DNA of 64,000 nt, from the NCBI GenBank assembly GCA_041874755.1, contig CP102611.1, forward strand, positions 434,001 through 498,000, written 5' to 3'. Position 1 is the stretch's first letter; each line of letters opens with the position of its first letter. The notes beneath the pieces are model-generated. The model was not told the origin of the DNA, made no database searches, and saw only the letters and a program-made list of their open reading frames with translations. Both the position numbers and the translations under genes were made by a program. Shown piece after piece: positions 8,295 to 17,036 of the stretch. This stretch comes from Chitinibacter sp. SCUT-21 (GTDB lineage: Bacteria > Pseudomonadota > Gammaproteobacteria > Burkholderiales > Chitinibacteraceae).

Positions 8295-9806
8295 ATGGCT
8301 ACCAGTTTCCATCGCGCGGCATTCGAGAGTATTGGCGCAAAAGCTCTTTATTTATTTACGCGCTTAGCTATACCCCCAATGGTATTGGCAAAGATTGGGC
8401 TAGCTGAATATGGTCTCTGGTCGATTGCATTTGTCTTAGTCGGTTATTTGGGGCTATCGGTCTCAGGCTTAGCCACCGTGTATGTGCGAGAAATTGCCCA
8501 AGCTTATGAGCGCAACGATGCCGAACACGCCAGTGGCATGCTCAGCACGGGCGTGGCAATGGCTTTGCTGATTGGCAGTCTATTTTGCCTAGGCCTTGCC
8601 TGTAGCCTGCCGGTGTTACTCAACACGTTCAAAGTTTCACCCCATTTACAGGCTTTGGCCAGCACCTTAATTATCGCCACCACCTTGGTCTTCCTCGCCG
8701 ACTTAACGCTTGGTGCCTGGGGTTATGTCTTGCATGCCCTACACCGTGTCCACGAGCAACAACGAATTTGGGTGGCTAGTTTTATGCTGGAGTGGCTGCT
8801 GATTGCTGTATTGTTGCAATTGGATTTTGGTATGCAGGCGCTGCTAGTGGCATTTATTGTGCGCTACAGTTTTTCGATCGCTTGCGCGTGGTGGCGTGTG
8901 CAACAAATTTGGCCACTGCTACACCTTGCGCCTCAGTTCGTGGCACGGCGGTATTTAGCCCCCTTTCTCAATTTAGGTCTGAAAAGCCAATTGAGCGATG
9001 GCTGCGCGATGATATTGCATTCGGCAGATCGCCTCCTCGCCGCCATCAGCTTTGGTAGCGCTTCGGCTGCTATTTTAGATTTGGGAAGTAAATTACCCGC
9101 CACCGCAACCTCGATTGTCTCTGGCATCAGCGCCGTTGCACTACCACGCTCCGCGTGCATGAACGCGGAACAACTGCGCATTTTTTACCCCAAAGTATTA
9201 CGGTTAGCGACATTTGCTTTACTGCCAATCATGCCCTTGCTCGTCGCTTGTGCACCGGCTATCAATTTGGCCTGGCTAGGCCACCATACGCAAGCGCATA
9301 TCATCTTGCAGGCGATGTTGTGGCTAACACCGGCGTGGCATTGCCATATTTTAACCGGCAGCGCATCCAGCGCTTTGCGCGGTCAAGGGCGGATTAAGCT
9401 TGAATTTGTCTATCACGCCCTGCGTGGTGTGAGCTTAGGCTTGGCCTATTGGCTCAGCGAGTCTTTACTGCAATTTATTAGCTTTTTTGCGCTTGGCGCC
9501 GCAAGTTCTGCGCTCATATATTTAGTGATTGCCAGCCGTGCACTACAAATGAGAGCACAACAGCTGGCCAGGACTTGCCTGCTCCCCGTTAGCGTGTGCT
9601 ACGGCACGGCCTATAGCCTGTACTGGCTGTGGCCGTGGCAACTTCAGCAGCGCAGCGATGCTGTGCTTGCACTATGCCAAGCGGGTTTAGTGCTAACTGC
9701 GCTACTCGCAGTCCTTTGCTGGACGCTAATTCTCACCGATAGTGAAAAACACTGGCTGGGCGAACAATACAGCCGCTTTTTCAAGCGCGAGGTGCATCAT
9801 GCTTAA
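8295..9806 (+). CDS. Wzx-like polysaccharide flippase (MOP family)
   Basis: 503 residues with about twelve to fourteen hydrophobic segments spread over the whole length, as in MOP-superfamily flippases, which carry undecaprenyl-linked repeat units across the inner membrane. The N-terminal half has the typical small-residue helix pattern and a central YLAPFLNLGLKSQLSDGCAMILHSADRLL block matching the second-half start of these transporters. GAGGTG precedes the ATG. It is the first gene of the exopolysaccharide locus; its 3' end overlaps the export lipoprotein gene by eight bases. Family assignment is good; the carried unit is unknown. Confidence 0.85.
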   Translation: MATSFHRAAFESIGAKALYLFTRLAIPPMVLAKIGLAEYGLWSIAFVLVGYLGLSVSGLATVYVREIAQAYERNDAEHASGMLSTGVAMALLIGSLFCLGLACSLPVLLNTFKVSPHLQALASTLIIATTLVFLADLTLGAWGYVLHALHRVHEQQRIWVASFMLEWLLIAVLLQLDFGMQALLVAFIVRYSFSIACAWWRVQQIWPLLHLAPQFVARRYLAPFLNLGLKSQLSDGCAMILHSADRLLAAISFGSASAAILDLGSKLPATATSIVSGISAVALPRSACMNAEQLRIFYPKVLRLATFALLPIMPLLVACAPAINLAWLGHHTQAHIILQAMLWLTPAWHCHILTGSASSALRGQGRIKLEFVYHALRGVSLGLAYWLSESLLQFISFFALGAASSALIYLVIASRALQMRAQQLARTCLLPVSVCYGTAYSLYWLWPWQLQQRSDAVLALCQAGLVLTALLAVLCWTLILTDSEKHWLGEQYSRFFKREVHHA

Positions 9807-10785
9807 GCAGTTAGTCCTTACTGGATTCTGCCTGATTTTGGCGGCGTGCAGCCAAATGCCAGCCAATATCCCAAACAATATCGCTGCATTTCAGCCCGCA
9901 CAAAAATCCGAGCAGATTGATTACGCCAGCCCAGAAGCGCTTGCCGAATTAGAAAGAAGCAGCGACTCTGTGTATCGGCTAGCCGAAGGCGATGCACTAC
10001 AAATTACCGTGTGGAATCGCCCCGAATTATCTGGCAAACAGCTCTTAGGGCCCGATGGGCGACTGACTATTCCGCTAGTGGGCACCATGAAACTCAATGG
10101 TGAAACACGCGAAACGGCTGCCAGCCAAATTAGCAATGCACTCTCCCCGTATATTCGCAAACCTGCTGTATTTGTTGGCGTTGAGCAATATACCGGCAAC
10201 CGTGTCACCGTGCTTGGTCGCGTACAAAACCCCGGCGTACAGCAGTTCGATCGCCCACCCAATTTGCTTGAAGCCCTTGCCCGCGCAGGATCGCTTCCCG
10301 TCATTGATAAACAAGCCACATTAACGCGGGTAGCCATTTTTCGGGGGCGCGATCGGATTATTTGGGTCGACCTGAAGAAACTATTAAATCGGGGCGAGCT
10401 CGCCTACAACATTCGTCTGCACCCCAATGATCTGATCTACATTCCAGATTCATTCGACACCTTGGTCTATGTGTTAGGCGCAGTACACAAACCTGGGGCC
10501 TACCGTTTAACGCCAGATATGTCCTTAATGGATGCATTAGCCCAAGCCGGCGGCCCCAATGATGATGCCGCACCTGAGCAAATTGCAATTTATCGCCCCA
10601 GTAAACAAGCCAATGAAACAACGCCACTTCAAACGCTACTAAATCGCGACAAAATGGTGAACTTTGCACTAGAAGAAGGTGACGTGGTGTTTGTGCCAAA
10701 AAGTGGTATTGCGCAAGCCGGTTATGTGATCCGGCAACTTGTACCGGGATTGTCCATACTGAGCTTAGGCTTGAGTGCCTTTTAG
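9799..10785 (+). CDS. Wza-like polysaccharide export lipoprotein
   Basis: 328 residues from the ATG at 9799, preceded by GAGGTGCATC; an earlier in-frame ATG at 9742 lies inside the flippase gene and would destroy the signal peptide. The lipobox is LAAC (Cys 17). A polysaccharide-export domain (about residues 50-130; YRLAEGDALQITVWNRPELSG) is followed by two SLBB domains, including VLGRVQNPG and VYVLGAVHKPGAYRL. The hydrophobic C-terminus (PGLSILSLGLSAF) resembles the outer-membrane barrel helix of Wza. It should form the outer-membrane exit channel and work with the Wzc-like protein encoded at 33978-36104. Confidence 0.92.
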   Translation: MLKQLVLTGFCLILAACSQMPANIPNNIAAFQPAQKSEQIDYASPEALAELERSSDSVYRLAEGDALQITVWNRPELSGKQLLGPDGRLTIPLVGTMKLNGETRETAASQISNALSPYIRKPAVFVGVEQYTGNRVTVLGRVQNPGVQQFDRPPNLLEALARAGSLPVIDKQATLTRVAIFRGRDRIIWVDLKKLLNRGELAYNIRLHPNDLIYIPDSFDTLVYVLGAVHKPGAYRLTPDMSLMDALAQAGGPNDDAAPEQIAIYRPSKQANETTPLQTLLNRDKMVNFALEEGDVVFVPKSGIAQAGYVIRQLVPGLSILSLGLSAF

Positions 10786-10795
10786 GAGCTGCAAT

Positions 10796-11341
10796 ATGTA
10801 CGGCATCGTAAATAAAGCATTACAAGAAATGGTGTGTGAGCATTATGGCGATCAAGTTTGGCAGCAAATTTTGCATGAAGCGCAACTCCCCGACACGCTA
10901 TTTATTTCCAGCGACCCTTACCCCGACACCACCACTTACGCTTTGGTGGGTGCCGCGGTCACAATTACGGGCATTGCTGCCGAGCAGCTTTTGGAGCGCT
11001 TTGGCCGCTATTGGGTGCTTGAAACAGGTAGGCGCAGCTATGGTCATTTATTGACCGCTGGCGGAGATAACTTACATGATTTTTTGATTAATCTACCCAA
11101 TTTTCATGCGCGAATTTTTTTAATTTACCCCCATTTGCAACCCCCCGAATTTGTGTGCGAAGCCAAGCAGGCCAATAGTATTTGCGTTCAATATTTTTCG
11201 CATCGTCCAGGCTTGGCGCCTTTTGTTACTGGTCTGTTATTTGGCTTGGGCGAATTGTTCCATACAAAGGTGACCGTTACCCTAACAAAGCCACGTGAGC
11301 AAAGCACAGATTGCGATGAGTTTTTGGTTGAGTGGCACTAA
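10796..11341 (+). CDS. H-NOX heme nitric oxide sensor
   Basis: 181 residues from the ATG at 10796, with AGGAG seven bases upstream. It starts MYGIVNKALQEMVCEHYG, as H-NOX proteins do. The proximal heme ligand is His 104 (NLPNFHARIFLIYP), and the porphyrin-propionate motif YxSxR is present as Y133-F-S135-H-R137. H-NOX binds NO on ferrous heme in the cytosol and passes the signal to a partner, usually a kinase or cyclase encoded beside it. Here the next gene, three bases away, begins with the H-NOX-associated HNOBA domain. The TAA of the export gene lies ten bases upstream, so the sensor is inside the polysaccharide operon. Confidence 0.95.
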   Translation: MYGIVNKALQEMVCEHYGDQVWQQILHEAQLPDTLFISSDPYPDTTTYALVGAAVTITGIAAEQLLERFGRYWVLETGRRSYGHLLTAGGDNLHDFLINLPNFHARIFLIYPHLQPPEFVCEAKQANSICVQYFSHRPGLAPFVTGLLFGLGELFHTKVTVTLTKPREQSTDCDEFLVEWH

Positions 11342-11343
11342 TA

Positions 11344-13371
11344 ATGCGTAGCGGATTATTGCAACTTCCAGAAGGTACCTTTCCATTTTACTTTCGGCTT
11401 GATCAAGCGCTTGCCGTACAAGCATTTGGACCATCCTTAGCCCACGTCATCCCGAACCTGGCAACAGGCGTGCACTGGCAGCAGTTCTTGAGCCAAATTA
11501 GGCCAAGCACACCAATTGAAAAGCTTTGGAGCGGTGAGCCTGAAAATCAAGCTAGAACACTGTATGTTTTTAAAATCAACAGCAATTCGCTGCTACTACG
11601 CGGCCAAGTACTGCTCGATCATGACACCAATACACTTTTGTTTCTTGGCTCGCCCTGGTTGAATGACCCAGCACTATTACACCAATATGGTTTATCACTG
11701 AATGATTTTGCGGTACACGATGCCAGTACCGATTTGCTACAAGTGATTCAGGATTTAAAAAACTCTTTGCAGGAAAGTCGCGATCTTGCCCAGCAATTTC
11801 AAAAACAACGCGCTTTATTACATAACATTCTAAAAACGGCACCTGATGCAATTATCACCAGTAATTCGACAGGGGAAATCGAAAGCTTTAACCCCGCAGC
11901 AGAGGCGATGTTTGGTTGGCAGGAAAGGGAAATCATCGGAAAAAATGTCGCACTCCTCACTGCAGCCCAAAACGCCGAGCAACATCAACACTATATTGCC
12001 GCCGCTCGACAGCACACAGAAAGCCTGAATTTCAATCGTCGCCGCGAAGTGATGGCACAGCGGCGAGACCATAATGAGTTTCCCGCAGAGATTTCACTCA
12101 GCAGCTTATCCTTGGCAGGCGAGATCCATTACACCGCCATCGTACGAGATATTAGCGAGCGCAAAGCACAACAAATTGTACTCGCTGCGGCGCGTGAACG
12201 TGAACTGCAATTGGGGCATGACATTCAGCAATCGCTATTGTTCGGCACACCACTCAACGTACGCGGGCTTGAAATCTCAGCCTTTACTCAGCCATCACAA
12301 GGAATTGACGGCGATTTTTTTGATTTCTTTGCCTTTGACGAGCAATTTCTGGATGTATTTACCGGTGACGTGATGGGGAAAGGCGTTGTGGCCGCGATGA
12401 TAGGTGCCGCATTAAAAAGCCAATATAACCGCACCATGGCAGAATTACTCGGGCAAAGCCATGGCAGTCCGCCCGACACTAATCAAATCATGAATCGACT
12501 GCATACGCGAGTAACCCCGGAATTACAGCGCTTAGAGTCCTTTGTTACCATCATTTATACCCGTATTGATCTAGTTAACAATGCCATTCATTACATTAAT
12601 GCTGGCCACCCCGAAGGCATAATCTTCACGAGCGATCAACAAACGATTATTTTATCGGGGGAATTTCTACCCGTGGGCGTTGACCCCAAGGAGCAATACC
12701 GAGCGTGTACCGCGCCATTTCAAGCGGGGGATTTTTTACTACTGTTTTCCGACGGCGTTAGCGAGGCAAGAAACGAGCGCTATGAATTGCTGGGTATAGA
12801 GCCGGTTATTGCCTTAGTGTGGCAATTGAAAACCGCGCAAATTCCCCCTGCCATTATCTTACAGCGGGTACGGCAGTTGGTTGATATTCATGAGTCATCC
12901 CACCGCCGCTCAGACGACTTCACCGCGATCGGAATTTATCGCCATTTGGAAAATGCACCAGATAGCCGCGAATTTGTTCGCCAGATGAGTGTACTTACCC
13001 CATTACGCTTATGGCTTCGAAACCAAATCAATGTGAATACAACCCAAAGCGACGCCATCGAATTGGCGGCTGTCGAAGTTGCCACCAACATTATCCGCCA
13101 TGTTACGGTTACCTTGGCTGACACCCCTTTTGTCGTTCAAATCGCCGAACATGATGCGCTGATAACGATCAATTTTTATTACGTTGGCGATGCTTTCGAC
13201 CCCACCCAAGTACCCCCACCTGATTTTAGCGGTGATCGCGAGGGCGGCTTTGGACTTTATATCATCCAGCATTGTGTAGATTCCGTGCACTACAGCACCC
13301 CGGCAGAACAAATCAACTTAATTCGCTTGCAAATTCGGCGGCAAAGCGCGACTACGGCAGCTATAAACTAA
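11344..13371 (+). CDS. HNOBA-PAS-SpoIIE phosphatase-HATPase (partner-switch regulator)
   Basis: 675 residues from the ATG at 11344, directly after the H-NOX stop; a GTG four codons earlier lies inside H-NOX. Order of domains: HNOBA (about 1-160: FYFRLDQALAV, LRGQ, LLFLGSPWL, GLSLNDFAVHD), a short coiled coil, PAS (about 165-285), SpoIIE-type PP2C phosphatase (about 300-525) and an RsbW-like HATPase (about 540-670). The phosphatase keeps its metal-binding motifs GDFFDFF, GDVMGKG, SDGVSEA and DDFTAIG. The kinase keeps EVATNIIRH, GDAFDP and GGFGLYI. It should phosphorylate and dephosphorylate a STAS antagonist under H-NOX control. The STAS protein at 32418-32756 is the obvious candidate. Confidence 0.9.
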   Translation: MRSGLLQLPEGTFPFYFRLDQALAVQAFGPSLAHVIPNLATGVHWQQFLSQIRPSTPIEKLWSGEPENQARTLYVFKINSNSLLLRGQVLLDHDTNTLLFLGSPWLNDPALLHQYGLSLNDFAVHDASTDLLQVIQDLKNSLQESRDLAQQFQKQRALLHNILKTAPDAIITSNSTGEIESFNPAAEAMFGWQEREIIGKNVALLTAAQNAEQHQHYIAAARQHTESLNFNRRREVMAQRRDHNEFPAEISLSSLSLAGEIHYTAIVRDISERKAQQIVLAAARERELQLGHDIQQSLLFGTPLNVRGLEISAFTQPSQGIDGDFFDFFAFDEQFLDVFTGDVMGKGVVAAMIGAALKSQYNRTMAELLGQSHGSPPDTNQIMNRLHTRVTPELQRLESFVTIIYTRIDLVNNAIHYINAGHPEGIIFTSDQQTIILSGEFLPVGVDPKEQYRACTAPFQAGDFLLLFSDGVSEARNERYELLGIEPVIALVWQLKTAQIPPAIILQRVRQLVDIHESSHRRSDDFTAIGIYRHLENAPDSREFVRQMSVLTPLRLWLRNQINVNTTQSDAIELAAVEVATNIIRHVTVTLADTPFVVQIAEHDALITINFYYVGDAFDPTQVPPPDFSGDREGGFGLYIIQHCVDSVHYSTPAEQINLIRLQIRRQSATTAAIN

Positions 13372-13398
13372 GTATTCTTTACTCGCCAACACCTCACC

Positions 13399-14091
13399 AT
13401 GCTGATTGCCCTGGTTGAAGATGATCCCATTCAAGCGGAAATGCTCGCGCTCACGCTCAATAGCGGCGGTCATGAATCACGCGTTTTTCATAACAGCCTA
13501 TCGTTTTTTGAGGCGCTTAAAGCCACCCACTTTGATCTATTGCTGCTCGATTGGAATTTACCGGATTACTCTGGGGGTATGATCGTCAAATGGGTAAGGG
13601 AAAACGTAGGCTGGCAAATACCTATTATGATTGCCACTGCTGTCGATGACGAAGCCAATGTGGTCGCCGCCCTAAAATCGGGCGCGGATGATTACTTGGT
13701 CAAGCCAATCAAACCGATGGAAATTTTAGCGCGCATCGAGGTGTTGGCTCGCCGCTTTAAAGCCATAGCCCCACAAGTTTTGCATTTGGGTTCATATGAA
13801 ATTGATACCAGCCAACGGCTGATTCGCAAAGCAGGGCAAGAAATCGAGCTCACACAAAAGGAATTCGATCTTGCCCTATTTTTATTCCAACACCCGGGGA
13901 AATTATTTTCGCGGATGAACTTGCTTGAAAAAATATGGGGTTTAAACGTAGAGATTGATACGCGAACCGTTGACACGCATATCAGTCGCCTGCGCAAAAA
14001 GCTAGCACTGGATGGCCAATTACAGTGGCAGCTCACGTCGGTGTATGGCTATGGCTATCGCCTGGAAAGTGTGGTGCTTGCAACGCCCTAA
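13399..14091 (+). CDS. OmpR-family response regulator
   Basis: 230 residues. The receiver domain (1-120) has the acidic EDD at 7-9, phospho-acceptor Asp 51 in LLLLDWNLPD, and the conserved Lys in LVKPIKP. A winged-helix DNA-binding domain (about 130-225) has ELTQKEFDLALFLFQHPGKLFSR and TVDTHISRLRKKL followed by the wing YGYGYRL. It therefore controls transcription. It begins 27 bases after the HNOBA gene and may be cotranscribed. Its last 59 bases overlap the 3' end of the oppositely oriented HPt gene. The kinase at 14768-16219, through that HPt protein, is its likely source of phosphate. Confidence 0.92.
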   Translation: MLIALVEDDPIQAEMLALTLNSGGHESRVFHNSLSFFEALKATHFDLLLLDWNLPDYSGGMIVKWVRENVGWQIPIMIATAVDDEANVVAALKSGADDYLVKPIKPMEILARIEVLARRFKAIAPQVLHLGSYEIDTSQRLIRKAGQEIELTQKEFDLALFLFQHPGKLFSRMNLLEKIWGLNVEIDTRTVDTHISRLRKKLALDGQLQWQLTSVYGYGYRLESVVLATP

Positions 14092-14389
14092 GCGTGGCTT
14101 GCGTCAACTGCTGGAATTCTTGCAGCGGAAGCCGTTCACCATCCGCTAACGATTTTAAGCGGCTCTCCAATTGTCGCACGAGCTGCGCCACCTCTTCAAA
14201 CCCTAATGAACCAGCAGCCCCCGCCAATCGATGCAGCTCATCGAGCAGCATTGGATTACTTACCCAAATTGCATTCTCAGGCAGAAAAAACGGCTCAATT
14301 TGCTGCATGCGCTCTGGTAAACCCTGAAGAAATTTAATTTTAAGTGCCGCCAACCCCGCGGTAAAAGCCTGCTGATCAAATTCGACCAT
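14033..14389 (-). CDS. HPt phosphotransfer protein
   Basis: 118 residues from the ATG at 14389, which has GGGAGG six bases upstream; frames starting further upstream lie inside the response regulator gene. The HPt motif is HRLAGAAGSLGF, with phospho-acceptor His 53. The rest is a four-helix-bundle pattern, and the end is His/Pro/Ser-rich. It should carry phosphate between the receiver of the hybrid kinase and the DNA-binding regulator encoded convergently. It overlaps the upstream regulator gene by 14 bases and the convergent regulator gene by 59 bases, so the three genes are packed tightly and probably evolved as one relay. Confidence 0.88.
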   Translation of the reverse strand: MVEFDQQAFTAGLAALKIKFLQGLPERMQQIEPFFLPENAIWVSNPMLLDELHRLAGAAGSLGFEEVAQLVRQLESRLKSLADGERLPLQEFQQLTQATLRALQAPHFPGDSHSHTPT

Positions 14390-14771
14390 TAAACACCTCC
14401 CAATATTGTTGCAGTAATTGGGGCAGCAACATCGGATCAAATGGTTTTTGTGCGACAAAATCGGCTCCGGCAGCAATCAATTCAGATAATTCCGTCTGCG
14501 AAGCTTTGGCCGTTAACATCACAATACATACACGGTCTCCGCCACTGATATTTCGTAATAATGGAATAAAATCCGTACCACTCATTTGCGGCATCATCAC
14601 ATCAAGTAAAATCATCTGCGGCAGGGTATGGGCTTGTAGATCTTTAATAGCAATAGCCGCCAGCGGATACATCTGCACCTCGTACGAGCCCAAGGTCGTC
14701 AAACACAGATGAATAAGATGGCGAATATCGTCATCGTCTTCAACCACTGCAATTTGGCGCAATGCATTCAT
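14376..14771 (-). CDS. Single-domain response regulator (CheY-like)
   Basis: 131 residues from the ATG at 14771, which overlaps the stop of the kinase gene as ATGA and has GGAGAG upstream. It is a lone receiver: acidic cluster EDDDD at 11-15, Asp 57 in MILLDVMMPQMSG, the Thr of LTAKA and the Lys of QKPFDP. No output domain follows. It probably acts as a phosphate sink or as a link between the kinase and HPt protein, or binds a target protein directly. Its end overlaps the HPt gene by 14 bases, which argues for coupled synthesis. Confidence 0.9.
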   Translation of the reverse strand: MNALRQIAVVEDDDDIRHLIHLCLTTLGSYEVQMYPLAAIAIKDLQAHTLPQMILLDVMMPQMSGTDFIPLLRNISGGDRVCIVMLTAKASQTELSELIAAGADFVAQKPFDPMLLPQLLQQYWEVFNGRI

Positions 14772-16219
14772 CGCACACTCTCCACTGGTAATGAGACGGT
14801 AAATTCGCTGCCGCCACCCGGCGCGGGCTGGTACGCCACCGCAGCGCTGAGCGCTTGACATATTTGCCGGGTAATTGCCAAGCCCAAGCCAGTTCCACCG
14901 CGCAAGCGCGAATCGCTCGCATCAGCTTGGGTAAATGGTTCAAATAAACTAGGCAAAAAACTATCTGGGATGCCTGGCCCATGATCTCGCACACGAATGA
15001 GCAAGGCTTGATCAGCGATTGCCGCACTGACTTCAACCGCTAACTGCGGCGGCGAATACTTGCATGCATTGGATAATAAATTGGCCAAAACTTGTGTTAG
15101 CCGAGTGCGGTCGGTGTTAACGAGCGTTGCTGGCGGCAAAAGATTATTTAACTGCAGCGTTACTTGATATTTTGCCGCATAGCCTTGGTTCGAACTGATC
15201 GCCTCAGTTAATAGCTCATTTAAATTGCACCATTGCCACTCAAGCTGCAGCGCCCCCGCCGCCGCCTTATTCAAATCCAGTAATTCATTCACCATTTGTA
15301 ACAGGCGAGCCGCATTACGATCGGCCATCTGAAGCAAGGGTGCTGCTCGCGCATCTACCGCGGCAAATTGTGGGCTTTGCAGCATTTTTAATGAGCCAAT
15401 AATCGAGGTGAGTGGGGTTCTTAATTCATGACTCAGAGTTGCAATAAATTGCTGTTTCAGGCGATCAACCCGCTCTCGCTCGCGAATATCACGCAAAATC
15501 AATAGCCAGAATCTAGCCCCTGCTTGATAAAAAAAAGTGACCCCCACCTCAACTGGAATCGTCTCACCACTTAGGGGATGGACAGTCAATTGTTGCAAAT
15601 GGCCTTGGCGAGGATCTTGGGTCTGTTGGGCCAACTCGATCTCTGGCAACACCATGCGCAAGGATCGGCCTTGCATCACATCCCGATCAACGACCAACAG
15701 GCGCTCGGCCGCCAAATTTAGCCCTTGAATAATATCGTGTTCATCCACCACCAAAATCGCATCAAAGCTATTTTCACTCATCGCCATGGATTGGTTTAAC
15801 AGGGCGGCATGTTGTTGCTGCAGCACCAGCACTCGGGCTAGATTTTTAAGCTTGCTGGCTAAAATTGCCGGCTGAGCTGGCTTGTGCAAAAAATCATCCG
15901 CACCAGCCTCTAAAGCCGCTAATAAATGCTGCTCCCCCTCCAGCCCTGACAACACCACAACAGGAACCCACTTCAGCCCAGCTACTGCGCGAATTCTGCG
16001 AGTGACCTCAAAGCCATCCAGCCCCGGCATCAGTAAATCCAGCAAAACCATATCCGGTTGCTGCTGCGCAAAGATCTGCAATGCCGATTCACCATCTGCT
16101 GCGGTCAATACCCGATATCCAAGCTTTTGCACGACGCCCGCCAACATCATCCTCGTCGTCGCAATATCGTCAACCACGAGAACAGTTAAATTTGCAGCTG
16201 AAAACGACTGAAAAGGCAT
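14768..16219 (-). CDS. Receiver-PAS-histidine kinase
   Basis: 483 residues from the ATG at 16219; a TTG four codons upstream is possible but no RBS favours it. Order: receiver (about 10-125, Asp 61 in LLDLLMPG, KPAQP lysine), PAS (about 140-250, with a PAC-like LLILRDIRERE), HisKA (His in ATLSHELRTPLT) and HATPase (NLLSNACKYS, DHGPGIP, GGTGLGLAI). There is no membrane segment, so it is a cytosolic kinase whose input is its own N-terminal receiver and the PAS domain. It heads the reverse-strand operon with the single receiver and HPt genes, and diverges from the sugar-phosphate transferase gene. Confidence 0.92.
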   Translation of the reverse strand: MPFQSFSAANLTVLVVDDIATTRMMLAGVVQKLGYRVLTAADGESALQIFAQQQPDMVLLDLLMPGLDGFEVTRRIRAVAGLKWVPVVVLSGLEGEQHLLAALEAGADDFLHKPAQPAILASKLKNLARVLVLQQQHAALLNQSMAMSENSFDAILVVDEHDIIQGLNLAAERLLVVDRDVMQGRSLRMVLPEIELAQQTQDPRQGHLQQLTVHPLSGETIPVEVGVTFFYQAGARFWLLILRDIRERERVDRLKQQFIATLSHELRTPLTSIIGSLKMLQSPQFAAVDARAAPLLQMADRNAARLLQMVNELLDLNKAAAGALQLEWQWCNLNELLTEAISSNQGYAAKYQVTLQLNNLLPPATLVNTDRTRLTQVLANLLSNACKYSPPQLAVEVSAAIADQALLIRVRDHGPGIPDSFLPSLFEPFTQADASDSRLRGGTGLGLAITRQICQALSAAVAYQPAPGGGSEFTVSLPVESVR

Positions 16220-16311
16220 GGGTTGGCTCAAGTTTTACAAGTTGATCACAATTGCGATGGTCAGGGTGCTTCAATCACAGCATAGACCAAGCCCTCTTTA
16301 GGAGCTGCAAA

Positions 16312-17025
16312 ATGCTAGGTAAAGTGATTGAACCGAATTTACGTGAACTTGAGCTGAAATTTAGTCACCCCGCACGTCGCCGCAAGGCAGTTGCACTATT
16401 GCGCACTTCACTCAGTTGCAAACAAAGTTGCGCACGTGTGATTCGCCGCGGCTGGGATATTAGTGCAGCCTTGTGCGCGCTTTTGTTGGCTTGGCCCTTG
16501 TGGCTCCTCATCGCATTGGCGATCAAGCTCACTGATGGCGGCCCCATTTTGTACTGGCAATATCGGGTTGGTTATCGCGGCCAATTATTTGCTTTTCCCA
16601 AATTTCGCAGCATGCGAACCGATGCCGAACAATGCTGCGCCGCGCTGAATAATCAGCATGCTGATGCGCGCACCTTCAAACAAAAGAACGACCCTCGCAT
16701 TACCCGCATCGGCCGATGGCTACGCCGTTTCAGCCTCGATGAAGTACCTCAGTTATGGTGCGTGTTCACAGGTGACATGACTCTGGTCGGCCCACGCCCG
16801 CCTCTGCCTCGCGAAGTCAAACTATACGGTTTACACGCTCGCCAACGACTAGAAATCACCCCGGGATTAACGTGCATTTGGCAAATCAGCGGGCGCTCGA
16901 ATATTGCTTTTGAAGGGCAATTGGCGATGGATTTGCAATACATCCAACAACGCAGCATTGCACTTGATATACAAATTTTATTGCGCACTTTACCTGCCGT
17001 ATTGCGCGGCACAGGTGCTTATTAA
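16312..17025 (+). CDS. Undecaprenyl-phosphate sugar-phosphate transferase (WcaJ/WbaP C-domain type)
   Basis: 237 residues from the ATG at 16312, preceded by AGGAG. One membrane segment (about 50-70) is followed by the catalytic domain: FPKFRSMRTDAE, RRFSLDEVPQLW, GDMTLVGPRPPLP and PGLTCIWQISGRSN, all hallmarks of bacterial sugar transferases that load the first sugar-phosphate onto undecaprenyl phosphate. The long N-terminal membrane part of WcaJ/WbaP is absent, so it is the short PglC-like form. It begins a second forward run of biosynthetic genes, divergent from the kinase operon. The sugar is not determined by sequence. Confidence 0.93.
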   Translation: MLGKVIEPNLRELELKFSHPARRRKAVALLRTSLSCKQSCARVIRRGWDISAALCALLLAWPLWLLIALAIKLTDGGPILYWQYRVGYRGQLFAFPKFRSMRTDAEQCCAALNNQHADARTFKQKNDPRITRIGRWLRRFSLDEVPQLWCVFTGDMTLVGPRPPLPREVKLYGLHARQRLEITPGLTCIWQISGRSNIAFEGQLAMDLQYIQQRSIALDIQILLRTLPAVLRGTGAY

Positions 17026-17036
17026 AGGAGAAAATC

